From Denitratisoma sp. DHT3 (lineage in GTDB: Bacteria; Pseudomonadota; Gammaproteobacteria; Burkholderiales; Rhodocyclaceae), in the NCBI RefSeq assembly GCF_007833355.1, contig NZ_CP020914.1:1040047-1104046 (forward strand): a DNA stretch of 64,000 nt, given 5' to 3'. The stretch's first letter is position 1, and every line of letters begins with the position of its first letter. Below are positions 54,124 to 63,762 of this stretch, one piece after another. The notes beneath the pieces were generated by a model that was not told where the DNA came from, searched no databases, and was given only the letters and a program-made list of their open reading frames with translations. The translations under genes and the position numbers were made by a program.

Positions 54124-54744
54124 ATGGCGAAGTCCATCGTGCGAAATAGTCCGACCTCACCACCGTCTTCCGGCAACGGCGCGGTGGTGTTGCCGTTTCC
54201 GATTCGTACGGGTGTCGGCCCGGCGGATGATGAAATCGGGGAACGGCTGCGCGAGGTCTTCCGGACGAACCAGAATGCGCTGATCCGTTTCCTGAAAAGC
54301 CGCCTCGGCTCGGAGCACGATGCACAGGATGTGGCCCAGGACGCCATCATGCGCTTGTATCAGCGCCGGACCCAACTGTTCGACCAGGATCTCCGTTCTC
54401 TGCTATTCACGACAGCGAAGAACATCACCATCGATCGATTCAAGGAGCAGAAACGGTCCCTCCTGGACCATTCCGAGGCCGCCCAGGAGCGCCTGTCCAT
54501 CGTCGAGGATGAAACGGCCTCACCGGAACGCATCGCGATCGCCAGACAGGAACTGGGCCGTATCGGCCAGTTGATCGCAGATCTCCCCGGCAAGTGTCAG
54601 ATGGCCTTCATCAACTACAAGATCGATGAAATGGAGTACGGTGAAATCGCCGAGAAAATGAACCTGACCGAAAGCATGGTCCGCAAATATGTCCTGCGCG
54701 CCCTGGCCCATTGCGCACGACAACTGGCTGAGCGGGAGGGCTGA
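54124..54744 (+). CDS. ECF sigma factor (FecI-like)
   Basis: A 206-aa RNA polymerase sigma factor. Region 2 is LIRFLKSRLGSEHDAQDVAQ with IMRLYQRR and FTTAKNITIDRFKEQKR. Region 4 is LIADLPGKCQMAFINYKIDE followed by YGEIAEKMNLTESMVRKYVL. The first 35 residues are not family-like, so a later start is possible. It is followed within a few nt by FecR and then a TonB receptor with an STN domain, the layout of a surface-signalling system in which the receptor senses a ligand and FecR releases the sigma factor. Confidence 0.92.
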   Translation: MAKSIVRNSPTSPPSSGNGAVVLPFPIRTGVGPADDEIGERLREVFRTNQNALIRFLKSRLGSEHDAQDVAQDAIMRLYQRRTQLFDQDLRSLLFTTAKNITIDRFKEQKRSLLDHSEAAQERLSIVEDETASPERIAIARQELGRIGQLIADLPGKCQMAFINYKIDEMEYGEIAEKMNLTESMVRKYVLRALAHCARQLAEREG

Positions 54745-54746
54745 AA

Positions 54747-55742
54747 ATCATTCATCGGAATTCCATTCATACCGAGGCTTCCCGCTGGTTCCTGCGTCTA
54801 CAGGAAGCCGACGTGGGCATGGAGGAGATCGACCGGGCGATGGCCTGGATCGACCAGTCCCCGGCCCACCGTGCCGCCTTCGACCACGTCGAACAGGCTT
54901 GGCACGGGCCGCAGCATGGCGCCTCCTCGAATGTGGCGCCGTTCCCCCAGGATACGGTTCAGACCAGCCGGGGCCGCCGGGGATGGCGCCATGGCGCCAT
55001 CGCGGCCTCCCTCCTGGCGGCGATCATCCTGCCCCTGCTTTTCTGGCAACAGTTGCCCGTCAAGGAAAAATACGCGACCCGGGTCGGCGAACACCGGACG
55101 GTACGCCTTCAGGACGGCTCCGTGGTGGAGATCGGAGGCGGCACCCGGCTCTCGGTCGAGTTCCGCCGCGATGGCCGCTTTCTCAGCCTGACGGAGGGGG
55201 AAGCGATGTTTACGGTGGCAAAGGACAACCGCCGCCCTTTTATGGTGTATTCCGCTGGCGGGGTGATGAAGGCCGTCGGCACGGCCTTCAACGTCAATCG
55301 CGGCAATGACGGCGTAACCGTCGGCGTGGTGGAAGGCGTGGTCCAGGTCAGGATGGATACGCCGCATTCGGAATCCGTGTTTCTGCAGCGGGGCAGCGAG
55401 GAGTCGTATTCCACGGTGACCGGGCTGGGACCCGTAAGGCAGGTCAACCCCGATCGAATCGGTTCCTGGCGCACCGGCAGCTTTTCCTTCATCGATCGAT
55501 CCCTGGGCTCGGTGGTGTCCGATCTCAACCGCTATGCGGCCAGGCCGATCTACATCGACCACGAAAGACTCAAACAGGTCCATGTCACGGGTACGGTTAC
55601 CTCGGATGGCATTCTGGAATGGGTCCAGGCGCTGCATCAGACCATTCCGATCCAGATCATCGCCTCCGAGCAGGCCATCCATTTGAGAGCCGTTCCAGCC
55701 TCCAGGCGCAGCCGAGGGAAAGCGGTCGCGGAGCACTCCTGA
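54747..55742 (+). CDS. FecR-type anti-sigma regulator
   Basis: An inner-membrane regulator with an N-terminal DUF4880-like cytoplasmic part, a membrane helix (IAASLLAAIILPLLFWQQL) and a periplasmic FecR domain (HRTVRLQDGSVVEIGGGTRL, GVVEGVVQVRM). A C-terminal STN-binding part follows. Family residues TEASRWFLRLQEADV lie upstream of the first conventional start (GTG 54813). The only codons between the sigma stop and that block that could start it are ATC 54747 and ATT 54750, preceded by GGGAGGG at 54734-54740. A rare ATT/ATC start is therefore proposed; otherwise the protein starts at 54813 without part of DUF4880. Confidence 0.85.
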   Translation: MIHRNSIHTEASRWFLRLQEADVGMEEIDRAMAWIDQSPAHRAAFDHVEQAWHGPQHGASSNVAPFPQDTVQTSRGRRGWRHGAIAASLLAAIILPLLFWQQLPVKEKYATRVGEHRTVRLQDGSVVEIGGGTRLSVEFRRDGRFLSLTEGEAMFTVAKDNRRPFMVYSAGGVMKAVGTAFNVNRGNDGVTVGVVEGVVQVRMDTPHSESVFLQRGSEESYSTVTGLGPVRQVNPDRIGSWRTGSFSFIDRSLGSVVSDLNRYAARPIYIDHERLKQVHVTGTVTSDGILEWVQALHQTIPIQIIASEQAIHLRAVPASRRSRGKAVAEHS

Positions 55743-55796
55743 TCCGGCAAGGTCCGTTTCATGACCTACGCGAGCAGGAATAGTCGCGCACGCATT

Positions 55797-55820
55797 CCCA
55801 AATCGACTCTGCCGTTCGTT
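55797..55820 (+). promoter_or_regulatory. Candidate ECF sigma promoter before the TonB receptor
   Basis: The CCCAAA...CGTT pair has the same spacing and shared flanks as at 54091-54114, leaving a leader of about 100 nt before the receptor ATG. By-eye match only. Confidence 0.55.
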
Positions 55821-55925
55821 ATATACCCGCATGCCGTGAAGCGAGACTCGGCGATTCCCTGCCAGGCCCGGTTCCAGTCTCATGCATGAAACGAACGTAT
55901 ATAAGACCCATGTGGAGGAGCTTCG

Positions 55926-58674
55926 ATGAACAGGATCGGGAAGATTGGCCGTCCCCCAAAACTGGTTGCAAAAAAACGGTTGGTGTCGGTCTTGATGACT
56001 GCGCTGCTATCCGCAGTCGCGCTTGACTCAGCCCAGGCAGTGGCTGACCAGACCGAAGCGTCGGTCATGTCTTACGATATCCCGGGCCAGGACATGGCCT
56101 CGGCCTTGGTCGCCTTCTCCCGTCAGGCGGGACTGCAATTGGCTGTCGCCGCGGGCGATGTGAAGAACCTCCGCTCGCAAGCGCTCAGTGGCACTCATTC
56201 GCTCCAATCCGCCTTGAAAATTCTCCTCGGCGGATCTGGGCTGAACTACAAGATCACCGGCAAAACCCTGGTGATCAGCCCCAGTACCAAAGACACCGTA
56301 AATGCGCTGCCCAACAAAAAAAAGCGCGGGGACGAACGAGCCCCGCCTGGCAGCATTCAGCCAGCCCCAGCTGGAGGAATTGATCGTCACGGCGCAAAAG
56401 ATCAGCGAATCGGCCCAGGATGTGCCCATCTCGATCCAAGCCTTCGACGCCCGCACCCTGGAGCGGGCGTCCATTACCAGCCTGTCCGATGTCCGCGCCC
56501 TGGTCCCCGGCCTGGCCTTCAAGGCATTTCCCACCGCCCAGGAGAACCTGATGCCATCCTTGCGCGGCATCAATGGCAATGCCGTGGAAATCACTCAGGA
56601 CAACCCGGCCGCGGTTCACGTGAATGGTATTTACATCCCACGGGGCAACGGCCTCAACATGTCGGTCGCGGAACTGGAGCGCATCGAGGTGCTGAAGGGC
56701 CCCCAGGGTACGCTCTACGGCCGCAACGCCACCTCGGGCGCGATCAACCTGATCACGGCCAAGCCGTACATGGACTTTGGTTTCAATCAGCAGATCACGG
56801 TGGGCAACTACGGGCGGGTACTGTCCAAGACCAACGTCAATATTCCCCTGTCCGAGAATTTCGCGGCGAAGATCGCCTATCTGAACAGCAGCTACGACGG
56901 CTGGCTGAAGAGCAGCCGGGGCGGCGAGAATTTCGGCGCACGGGAAGCCGAGGGGTGGCGTCTGGATCTGCGCTGGAAGCCGTCCAACGTCGTCACCGTC
57001 GACTACAGCTACGACTGGGCCAAGACCGATTACAGCAACATGCCCAGCCAGTGTCTGACCGCCGTGGGCAGCAACATCAATCCGACGACGGGTGCCCGAA
57101 GCGTGCCAGCCATGGCGACGGCACTACAGCCTGGCAACTGCAGCCAGGAACGCATGACGACGGTCCAGACGCCCGATCCCGCCCGCATTTCCATGCCTTC
57201 GAAAAACTCTGTCGTCAACGAGGGGCACACCCTGCTGGTGGAGTGGGAAGCCAGCAACACCCTGACCTTGCGCTCGCTCACCGGGGTACGGGAACTGCGC
57301 GATGCCTACGCCAACACCTATATCGTCTCCCCCACCGCGGTTTTCGGTGGCGTCGGCATCCAGATGGGTCCCCAGGCCAGCTTTGGCGCCCCCATGGACA
57401 TCACCGGCGACCGGGCCGTATCCCAGGAAATCCAGTTCATCGGCCGTCCCAGCGACTATTTCAAATATACGGCCGGCCTCTACTATTTCGATGAAAAGGC
57501 CGACAACCACATTACCCTGGGCAATAGCTATGCCGCCAGTTTCGACGGCGGCAACAACTGGCTGGGAGGTCTGAACGGGGTGCGCGTGGCACGTGCTCAC
57601 AACAGCTCATGGGCGGCCTTCTCCCAGTTCTCATGGACGCCCGACATCCTGAGCCGCAAGCTCGAAATCATCCCCGGCATCCGCTACACCCGTGACTCCC
57701 GTTACGCCAGCCTTTACCAGGGCAATGGCGCCACCTGGACCTACAATGCGTCGACGGGTGCCCAGACTTTCGTCCCGCCGGCCCAGGCGGCTCGGATCAA
57801 CGGCGTCGTGGACCGGGACTTCTCCAAGACGACACCGAGTCTGACGCTGCAATACCACTGGAGCGAAGGACTGATGGTCTATGGCAAGGTGGTCAAGGGC
57901 TACAAGGCAGGAGGTACCCAGATCCGATCCTCCACCACCGCCGCCTTCAGCAACGGCTTCGCACCGGAGAACGTCACGTCCACCGAGTTGGGCTTCAAAA
58001 GCGATCTGATGGATCGGCGTCTGCGGATCAACTTCGCCGCATTCCGCAGCAAATTCGACGATCTACAGATTTCGGTGGCCAACCCCAACGCCACCAGCCC
58101 TCCCTGCCCCTCCTGCTACGACGTTCTGAATGCGGGCAAGGCCACTTACCAGGGATGGGAACTCGAAGTCGCCGCTGCAGTGAGCAATGCGCTACGGCTG
58201 GGATTGAACTGGACGCACCTGTCCCAGCGCTTTGATCAGGTAGTCTCCAACGGGGTCGACGTCACGCCTTACTATCATATTGTCGTACCCAAAGACTCCT
58301 ATTCACTGAATGCCGACTATGAGTTCGGTCGCGTCGGTCCCGGCAAGCTGTCGGCCCACCTGGACTATTCCTATTTCGGCAAGCAATCCACGACTATCGC
58401 CGACAGCTTCAGCGCCACAGGGGCTCTGGTAAGCATCATCGACCCGTCCTACGCCACCACGCCTTCCTACAGCCTGGTGAACGGCCGCATCGCCCTGTCC
58501 AATATTGTCGTGGGTCCCGGCAACAATGGAAGTCTGACCGTGGCCCTGTGGGGCAAGAACCTGGCCGACAAGAAGTATCTGGCCTTCGGCTCCAATGGCG
58601 GATTCTTCGCCGGCATGACCGGAATCTGGGGCGAACCCAGAACCTATGGCATCGACCTGATCTACCGTTACTGA
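55926..58674 (+). CDS. TonB-dependent receptor with STN domain, frameshifted at A8
   Basis: An outer-membrane receptor. Its signal peptide (VLMTALLSAVALDSAQA) and STN signalling domain (YDIPGQDMASALVAFSRQAG, about residues 48-120) are read from ATG 55926. After an eight-A run (56316-56323) the frame must shift by one. It then gives a TonB-box-like EELIVTAQK, the plug (VLKGPQGTLYGRNATSGAIN) and a complete beta-barrel ending LIYRY at 58674. With seven A the gene would be one open frame of about 915 codons. As given, translation of the first frame runs as nonsense to 57494. Phase variation, a decaying gene or a sequencing error are all possible. The upstream sigma/FecR genes suggest the receptor signals through FecR. 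Confidence 0.85.
56316..56323 (+). repeat. A8 tract at the receptor frameshift
   Basis: Eight consecutive A between the STN domain and the TonB box (codons CCC AAC AAA AAA AAG CGC). Removing one A joins the STN frame to the plug/barrel frame. Confidence 0.8.
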
Positions 58675-58694
58675 AACATAACGCCGTCTCTCCT

Positions 58695-58732
58695 CCCCGA
58701 TCATCACCTGCGCAGGTGGTCGGGGTTTTTTC
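58695..58732 (+). terminator. Rho-independent terminator after the receptor gene
   Basis: CCCCGATCATCACCTGC and GCAGGTGGTCGGGG fold into a strong hairpin, with CACCTGC/GCAGGTG innermost, followed by T6. It starts 21 nt after the receptor stop. Confidence 0.85.
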
Positions 58733-58755
58733 TTTACCGTCTAGGAATCCGCCCG

Positions 58756-60279
58756 ATGCTTTCTCGATGCTTGATCCCTCGCCTTGCCACCGCACTACGA
58801 CATCTTCTCCTGAGCATGGCCCTGCTGGCCGGCAGCCTGGGGCTCTCCTCGGCGGCCGGCAACCCGCCCCAGATCGACGGAAAACTGGATCATGAGGCCA
58901 TCAAGCAGCGATCCAAGGAAGCCTTCTTCTGGGGCATGCAGCAAGTCGGCTTTTACGAATTGAGGCATGTGTTCACCATGATGGAACAGGCGCCGGCCTA
59001 TCGCGGCATCAATCGGGTGCTGACTAGCCCGCATCTTCTGACGGCCAGGGACCGTTACGCCACCACGCCCAACGCATCGACGATCTATGCCGGTGGCTTC
59101 TTCGACCTGCGTCAGGAAAGTATCGTGATCACCACGCCCCAAATGCCCGAGGGGCGCTACTGGAGCATCCAGTCGGCGGATCAGTACGCCCACTGGTACT
59201 TTTTCATAGGCAGCCCCTTCACGGGCAATCAGCCCCAGCAGTACCTGATCGTCGGACCCGACTGGAAGGGCCGCTTCCCGCCGGGCTTCAAAGGCCCCCA
59301 GATCATCCGTGCCCCCTCCAACATGGTGAACATGGTGAGCCGACTGGGGCTGCTCGACGCCAGGGACGACAAGGAAGTCGCCCGGGCGGTGGCGCTGGTC
59401 AAGGGGCTGTCCATCATGCCCCTCAGCCTCTGGGAAAAGAACGGCCGCCAGCCCCTCGCCGAGGAGTCGCAACCCATGGTCCGGGGCGACTATCCCAGCT
59501 TTCCCCGCATGGACCGGATCAGCGACCTGACCAAGAACATGACGCCGCTGGACTATCTGCAACTGGTCAGCCTGGTGATCAACGACCCGTCCATGACCAA
59601 GCGCAAGGACTCGGCCAAGGAGCTTGCGACCCTGCAACGCCTGTCCGGAATCGGCTTGCGCGAAGGCCATCGATTCGACCCGGCTGGACTCACCAAGGAA
59701 CAGATACGCGCCGTGGAGGAAGGCTTTTTCGAGGCGCGCCGCGAAGCGTTGAAGGCTTTCGAGACGTCCCTGCTGGAGATGAATGGCTGGAAGCTCCAGA
59801 CCAGCCTGTTCTACGATGAGAACGACTACGTCTTGCGCTCGGGCGCCGCCGAGATCGCCTGGGGCAGTCCCGTCCCCTTCGAGTCCCACACCATCGGCTT
59901 CGGACTGACGGATGCCAAGGGACGCAAGCTCGACGGCGCCCATCGCTACACGCTCACCCTGGACCTGAAGGATTTGCCGCCGGTCACCGAATTCTGGGAG
60001 CTCCCCGTCTACGACGACTATGGCTACTTCGTCGACAACCCCATCGATCGCTACAGCGTCACCAGCTATCTGCTGCAAGCCGGCGCCTTCCACGTGGAAG
60101 ATGGCAAGGTGACCTTCTATCTGCAAAGCGAGCGCCCGACACAGCCGGACCAGGCGAAGAACTGGCTGCCCATTCCCAAGTCCGGAGGCTTCCGGCTGGC
60201 GCCGCGTTTCTATGGCCCCACTTCACCGTTGATCGACGGCAGCTACGCCATGCCGCGTCTGGTCAGGGTGGATTTCTGA
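58756..60279 (+). CDS. DUF1254/DUF1214 secreted protein
   Basis: The 507-aa protein has a signal peptide (LLLSMALLAGSLGLSSAAG). The N-terminal DUF1254 part contains DRYATTPNASTIYAGGFFDL and GRYWSIQSADQYAHWYFF. The C-terminal DUF1214 part contains YDDYGYFVDNPIDRYSV and FYLQSERPTQPDQAKNWLPI. It is probably periplasmic. The function of these domains is unknown. It follows the receptor terminator and has its own upstream region, so it may be a separate unit, but it is often found near uptake genes. Confidence 0.85.
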   Translation: MLSRCLIPRLATALRHLLLSMALLAGSLGLSSAAGNPPQIDGKLDHEAIKQRSKEAFFWGMQQVGFYELRHVFTMMEQAPAYRGINRVLTSPHLLTARDRYATTPNASTIYAGGFFDLRQESIVITTPQMPEGRYWSIQSADQYAHWYFFIGSPFTGNQPQQYLIVGPDWKGRFPPGFKGPQIIRAPSNMVNMVSRLGLLDARDDKEVARAVALVKGLSIMPLSLWEKNGRQPLAEESQPMVRGDYPSFPRMDRISDLTKNMTPLDYLQLVSLVINDPSMTKRKDSAKELATLQRLSGIGLREGHRFDPAGLTKEQIRAVEEGFFEARREALKAFETSLLEMNGWKLQTSLFYDENDYVLRSGAAEIAWGSPVPFESHTIGFGLTDAKGRKLDGAHRYTLTLDLKDLPPVTEFWELPVYDDYGYFVDNPIDRYSVTSYLLQAGAFHVEDGKVTFYLQSERPTQPDQAKNWLPIPKSGGFRLAPRFYGPTSPLIDGSYAMPRLVRVDF

Positions 60280-60304
60280 CCATCCCTGGACAGAGGGGCC
60301 CGGC

Positions 60305-60428
60305 ATGAACCGCCGCATCAAACGCTCTGGCCAAGTCACTTGCCTGACGCTCTGCCTGGCCTCCGGCATCGCCACGGCGGGAGAGCCCGACGCCGTGCCC
60401 ATGGGGCACGGCGCTGGGTACCCTGAGT
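60305..60428 (+). other. Orphan signal-peptide-like open frame, probably a gene fragment
   Basis: ATG 60305 opens a short frame with a plausible signal peptide (GQVTCLTLCLASGIATAGE), but it soon becomes non-descript and runs into the 3' end of the convergent membrane-protein gene. It looks like the start of a truncated secreted-protein gene. It is weakly supported. Confidence 0.3.
60391..60413 (-). terminator. Palindrome between convergent genes
   Basis: CGCCGTGCCC and GGGCACGGCG form a perfect 10-bp stem with loop ATG, 16 nt past the stop of the minus-strand membrane-protein gene. There is no T-run on either side, so termination is only a possibility. Confidence 0.35.
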
Positions 60429-61259
60429 TCAGCTCAGACCGAGCAGGGTGCCCCACCAAAGCATGCCGCGGACCTGATGGGAAACAGGGGCCGGCACTTT
60501 CTCGGTTTCAGGAAACAACAAGCGGGCGACGGCAGCCATGAGGCAAAGGGCGAAACCGATGGTGATCAGTCCACCCAGTTCGGTATTGCTGGAGCCTGAG
60601 TTCAACGCCATGATGACCGGCGCGGCGCTGCCCATGAAAAACCCGATGCCGGAGGCGGGCAACAAGATCGCCACCGGCCAACGCCTCCAGCCCGCCATGC
60701 CCTGGGTAGCCAAGGCAGTAAAGGCGCAGCCGCCGATCAGGCAGGTGGGATTGACCACGTACCACCACAGGGGCAGCCCGCCGATGTTGAAGGGCTGGGG
60801 ACCAAAGTACGCCCAAAGGCCGGTGTAATGGACCGGGATGACTTCCAGCATGAAGGCCAGCACCGCCGTGATCCAGAAAACCCGCCAGAACCCGCGCCGG
60901 GTCATGCCCAACTCCCGGTAGCGCATGAAGGCCAGACCGAACAGGGCGTAGTAGTCCGCGTAGAGAACGACGATATGCCAGGGCATTTTACGGCTGATGG
61001 ACTCGAAGGCTGTGATCTGGCCGATCTCGGGATGGTAGGCCCCGGCCAGCACATTGCAGATGGGTTCCAGCATGGCCATTGCGCAACCGCCGATGAGCAG
61101 GAACAGCAGCAGGGGTTCCCGCCGTGTGGCAGCCTGCCACACGGAAAGCAGCAACAGGATGCCGAAAATCGCGCCGAAGATCGAGAGAAAGCCCAGTTGG
61201 GTCGCCGCAGGCATGATCATTTCGCGGGGCGCTTCAATGGGAAACGGATAGGCGTTCAT
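60429..61259 (-). CDS. Polytopic membrane protein, possibly AveC/spirocyclase-like
   Basis: The 276-aa protein has about seven hydrophobic segments (FLSIFGAIFGILLLLSVW, LLLFLLIGGCAMAMLEP, VVLYADYYALFGLAFM, FWITAVLAFMLEVIPVHY and others). The start is ATG 61259 with AGGAGA upstream; the frame extends to 61307 without membrane character. It may belong to the AveC-like spirocyclase family of membrane proteins seen near steroid or polyketide genes, but that is a weak impression. Divergent from nothing, it lies head-to-tail 111 nt behind the AraC regulator gene on the same strand, which may control it. Confidence 0.7.
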   Translation of the reverse strand: MNAYPFPIEAPREMIMPAATQLGFLSIFGAIFGILLLLSVWQAATRREPLLLFLLIGGCAMAMLEPICNVLAGAYHPEIGQITAFESISRKMPWHIVVLYADYYALFGLAFMRYRELGMTRRGFWRVFWITAVLAFMLEVIPVHYTGLWAYFGPQPFNIGGLPLWWYVVNPTCLIGGCAFTALATQGMAGWRRWPVAILLPASGIGFFMGSAAPVIMALNSGSSNTELGGLITIGFALCLMAAVARLLFPETEKVPAPVSHQVRGMLWWGTLLGLS

Positions 61260-61369
61260 GGGGGCATCTCCTATGGCATTGGCTGCCTCCATCGTATTTC
61301 GGCCCATACCTCAGGCATGAATACCGGGCCGGTCAGCCACCCATATCCGGGCGGTCAAATCCGCGCAAA

Positions 61370-62329
61370 CTATCCTGTCACCGATTTCCGATACTGAGTC
61401 GGTGTCATGCCGGTCCAGCGCCGGAAGGCGCGACGCAGAGCGAGGCTGTCACTGAATCCGAGGCGCTCGACGATCTGATCCACGGTCCAGGTCCCATGGG
61501 CCAGGTAGCGCTCGGCGGCTTCCCGCAGGCATAGATCGCGCAATGCCTTGTAATTCGTCCCTTCCTCCCGCAACCTGCGGCGCAGCGTGCTTTCGCTGCC
61601 ATCGATCAGCACCACCAGCGCCCCGAGTTCCGGCATCGGTTTCCCCCGTGCCAACGCCGCATCCATGAAAGCCCGTACGCGGAAACGCAAGGGCAGCGCA
61701 TGGACGCGGGGGCCGACGATGTTGTAGGGAAAAGTGGAGGTGAAGTCCAACAGCTCCTCGGGACGACGCATGACCGGCCGGGTGAGTTGCTGCGCGTCGA
61801 ATTCCAGGCGATAAACCGGGGCTCCCATGTACACCGGCACTTCGAATAGGCCCAGGAAAGGCATGACGTCCTCCCGGTGAGGATATCCCAATGCCACCAA
61901 GCGCAGCCGCAGTCGCTCGCCGATCAACCAACCGAACAATTGCACGAAGCCCAGCAGGCCGGTGACGTCCACCAGGCAGGAACAACGATCCGGCCGGCGC
62001 CGCTGCGTATCCATCAGGAAGACTGCATGGGTCCCCTCTACCCGCAGGCCAAGGACGCCGATGCGGGGATGGAGCATGGCACTGAACTCCGCCGCGCAAT
62101 GGATCGCACTCTCAAGATTGGGACAACTCAGCAGGCTGCGGCAAAGCATGGCCAAGTCTCTGGCAGCAGCAGCCCCTTTGCCGTCCATCGCAGCGGCTCG
62201 CGCGCAAAGCCGGTCGATGGCGGCCCGATAAAGCCGGACAAAACCCTCGTTGTCGAGATTCTCGTCCGGTATCGACATTCCGGCCTCCTGCAACAGGATA
62301 TCTGCCAGATTGTTGATGCCCTGTCCCAT
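61370..62329 (-). CDS. AraC-family transcriptional regulator
   Basis: A 319-aa regulator with a PF12625-type N-terminal sensor domain and a C-terminal HTH (DQIVERLGFSDSLALRRAF, then RRWTGMTPTQYRKSV). The start is set at ATG 62329 because family-like residues (NLADILLQEAG) lie between it and the next ATG, 62278. That ATG has a better ribosome site (AGGAGG) and could be the real start. The frame upstream of 62329 is non-family sequence overlapping glmM. It may regulate the downstream membrane-protein gene. Confidence 0.88.
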   Translation of the reverse strand: MGQGINNLADILLQEAGMSIPDENLDNEGFVRLYRAAIDRLCARAAAMDGKGAAAARDLAMLCRSLLSCPNLESAIHCAAEFSAMLHPRIGVLGLRVEGTHAVFLMDTQRRRPDRCSCLVDVTGLLGFVQLFGWLIGERLRLRLVALGYPHREDVMPFLGLFEVPVYMGAPVYRLEFDAQQLTRPVMRRPEELLDFTSTFPYNIVGPRVHALPLRFRVRAFMDAALARGKPMPELGALVVLIDGSESTLRRRLREEGTNYKALRDLCLREAAERYLAHGTWTVDQIVERLGFSDSLALRRAFRRWTGMTPTQYRKSVTG

Positions 62330-62400
62330 GGCTCCTACCGGGATATATCGAAGGCCATTGGCCTCATGACAGTCGCTGTAAAGGAGCGGCCGAGGATCGG

Positions 62401-63762
62401 CTAGGCCACCGCCGTCCGCACCGCGGCGGCGATCGCTTCCGCCTGGGTGGATACCATGCCGGTATCCCTTCCTTCCACCATCACCCTGAGCAGCGGCTCG
62501 GTCCCCGAGGGCCGCAGCAGCACCCGGCCCTGGCCGTCGAGGGCGCGTTCCGCCGCGCCCTTGGCGGCCTGGATGCCGGGGTCGGCCTGCCAGTCGAAAC
62601 CGGCCGGCAGTCGCACATTGATCAGTTTCTGCGGGTACATGGCCAGGTCGGCGCAAGCCTGATCCAGCGTCTCGCCTGCGCCGCGCAGGGCGGCCAGCAC
62701 CTGCAGGGCGGAGATGATGCCGTCGCCGGTGCTGTGCTTGTCGAGGCAGATGATGTGGCCGGAATTCTCGCCGCCCAGCAGCCAGTTGCGCTCCCGCATC
62801 AGTTCCAGCACGTAGCGGTCGCCCACCTTGGCCCGGGCGAAGGGAACGCCGAGGCGCCCCAGGGCGTGCTCGAAGCCGAGGTTGCTCATCAGCGTGCCGA
62901 CCAGGCCGGACACGCCGACCATGCCGCCCTGCGTTGCGCGGTACCGGGCGATCACGTAGAGCAGTTGGTCGCCATCGTAGAGCCGGCCCTGGGCGTCGGC
63001 CATCACCAGCCGGTCGCCGTCGCCGTCCAGCGAGATGCCGAGGTCGGCGCCGGATTCGAGCACGGCCCGGCGCAGCGACTCGGGCGCGGTGGCGCCGACG
63101 CCGTCGTTGATGTTGAGGCCGTTGGGCGACACGCCGACCCTGACCACTTCGGCGCCCAACTCATGGAACACGCTGGGAGCGATCTGATACGCGGCGCCGT
63201 GGGCGCTGTCGACGGCGATCTTCAGGCCGCGCAGATCCAGTTCGGTGGGGAAGGTGCTCTTGCAGAATTCGATGTAGCGCCCGGCGGCGTCGTCGATGCG
63301 GCGCGCCTTGCCCAGTTGCGCCGAAGCCATGCAGCCCATCGGCTGCTCCAGCCGCTTCTCGATCTCCAGTTCCACGGCATCGGGCAGCTTGGTGCCCTGG
63401 GCCGAGAAGAACTTGATGCCGTTGTCGTGATAGGGATTGTGGGAAGCGGAGATGACGACGCCGGCCTGGAGCCGCAGCGCCCGCGTCAGGTAGGCCACCG
63501 CCGGCGTCGGCATCGGCCCCACCAGGCAGACGTCCACGCCGGCGGCGGCGAAACCCGCCTCCAGCGCGGCTTCCAGCATGTAGCCGGAGATTCGGGTGTC
63601 CTTGCCGATCAGCACGGCGGGATGTTCGCCCGGCGGCAGGTGCTCCCGCGCCACCAGGGTGGTGCCGGCGGCGTAACCCAGTCGCATCACGAAATCGGGC
63701 GTGATGGGCGCCTGCCCCACTTCGCCGCGCACACCATCGGTGCCGAAATATTTCCGACTCAT
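62401..63762 (-). CDS. glmM: Phosphoglucosamine mutase GlmM
   Basis: The 453-aa cytoplasmic enzyme converts glucosamine-6-phosphate to glucosamine-1-phosphate for peptidoglycan and LPS synthesis. It has the N-terminal signature [12 protein letters not shown], the active serine loop [17 protein letters not shown], the metal loop [13 protein letters not shown], sugar-binding GGENSGHI and phosphate-binding [15 protein letters not shown]. Its ATG overlaps the folP stop by 4 nt, the usual folP-glmM order. Confidence 0.97.
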   Translation of the reverse strand: MSRKYFGTDGVRGEVGQAPITPDFVMRLGYAAGTTLVAREHLPPGEHPAVLIGKDTRISGYMLEAALEAGFAAAGVDVCLVGPMPTPAVAYLTRALRLQAGVVISASHNPYHDNGIKFFSAQGTKLPDAVELEIEKRLEQPMGCMASAQLGKARRIDDAAGRYIEFCKSTFPTELDLRGLKIAVDSAHGAAYQIAPSVFHELGAEVVRVGVSPNGLNINDGVGATAPESLRRAVLESGADLGISLDGDGDRLVMADAQGRLYDGDQLLYVIARYRATQGGMVGVSGLVGTLMSNLGFEHALGRLGVPFARAKVGDRYVLELMRERNWLLGGENSGHIICLDKHSTGDGIISALQVLAALRGAGETLDQACADLAMYPQKLINVRLPAGFDWQADPGIQAAKGAAERALDGQGRVLLRPSGTEPLLRVMVEGRDTGMVSTQAEAIAAAVRTAVA

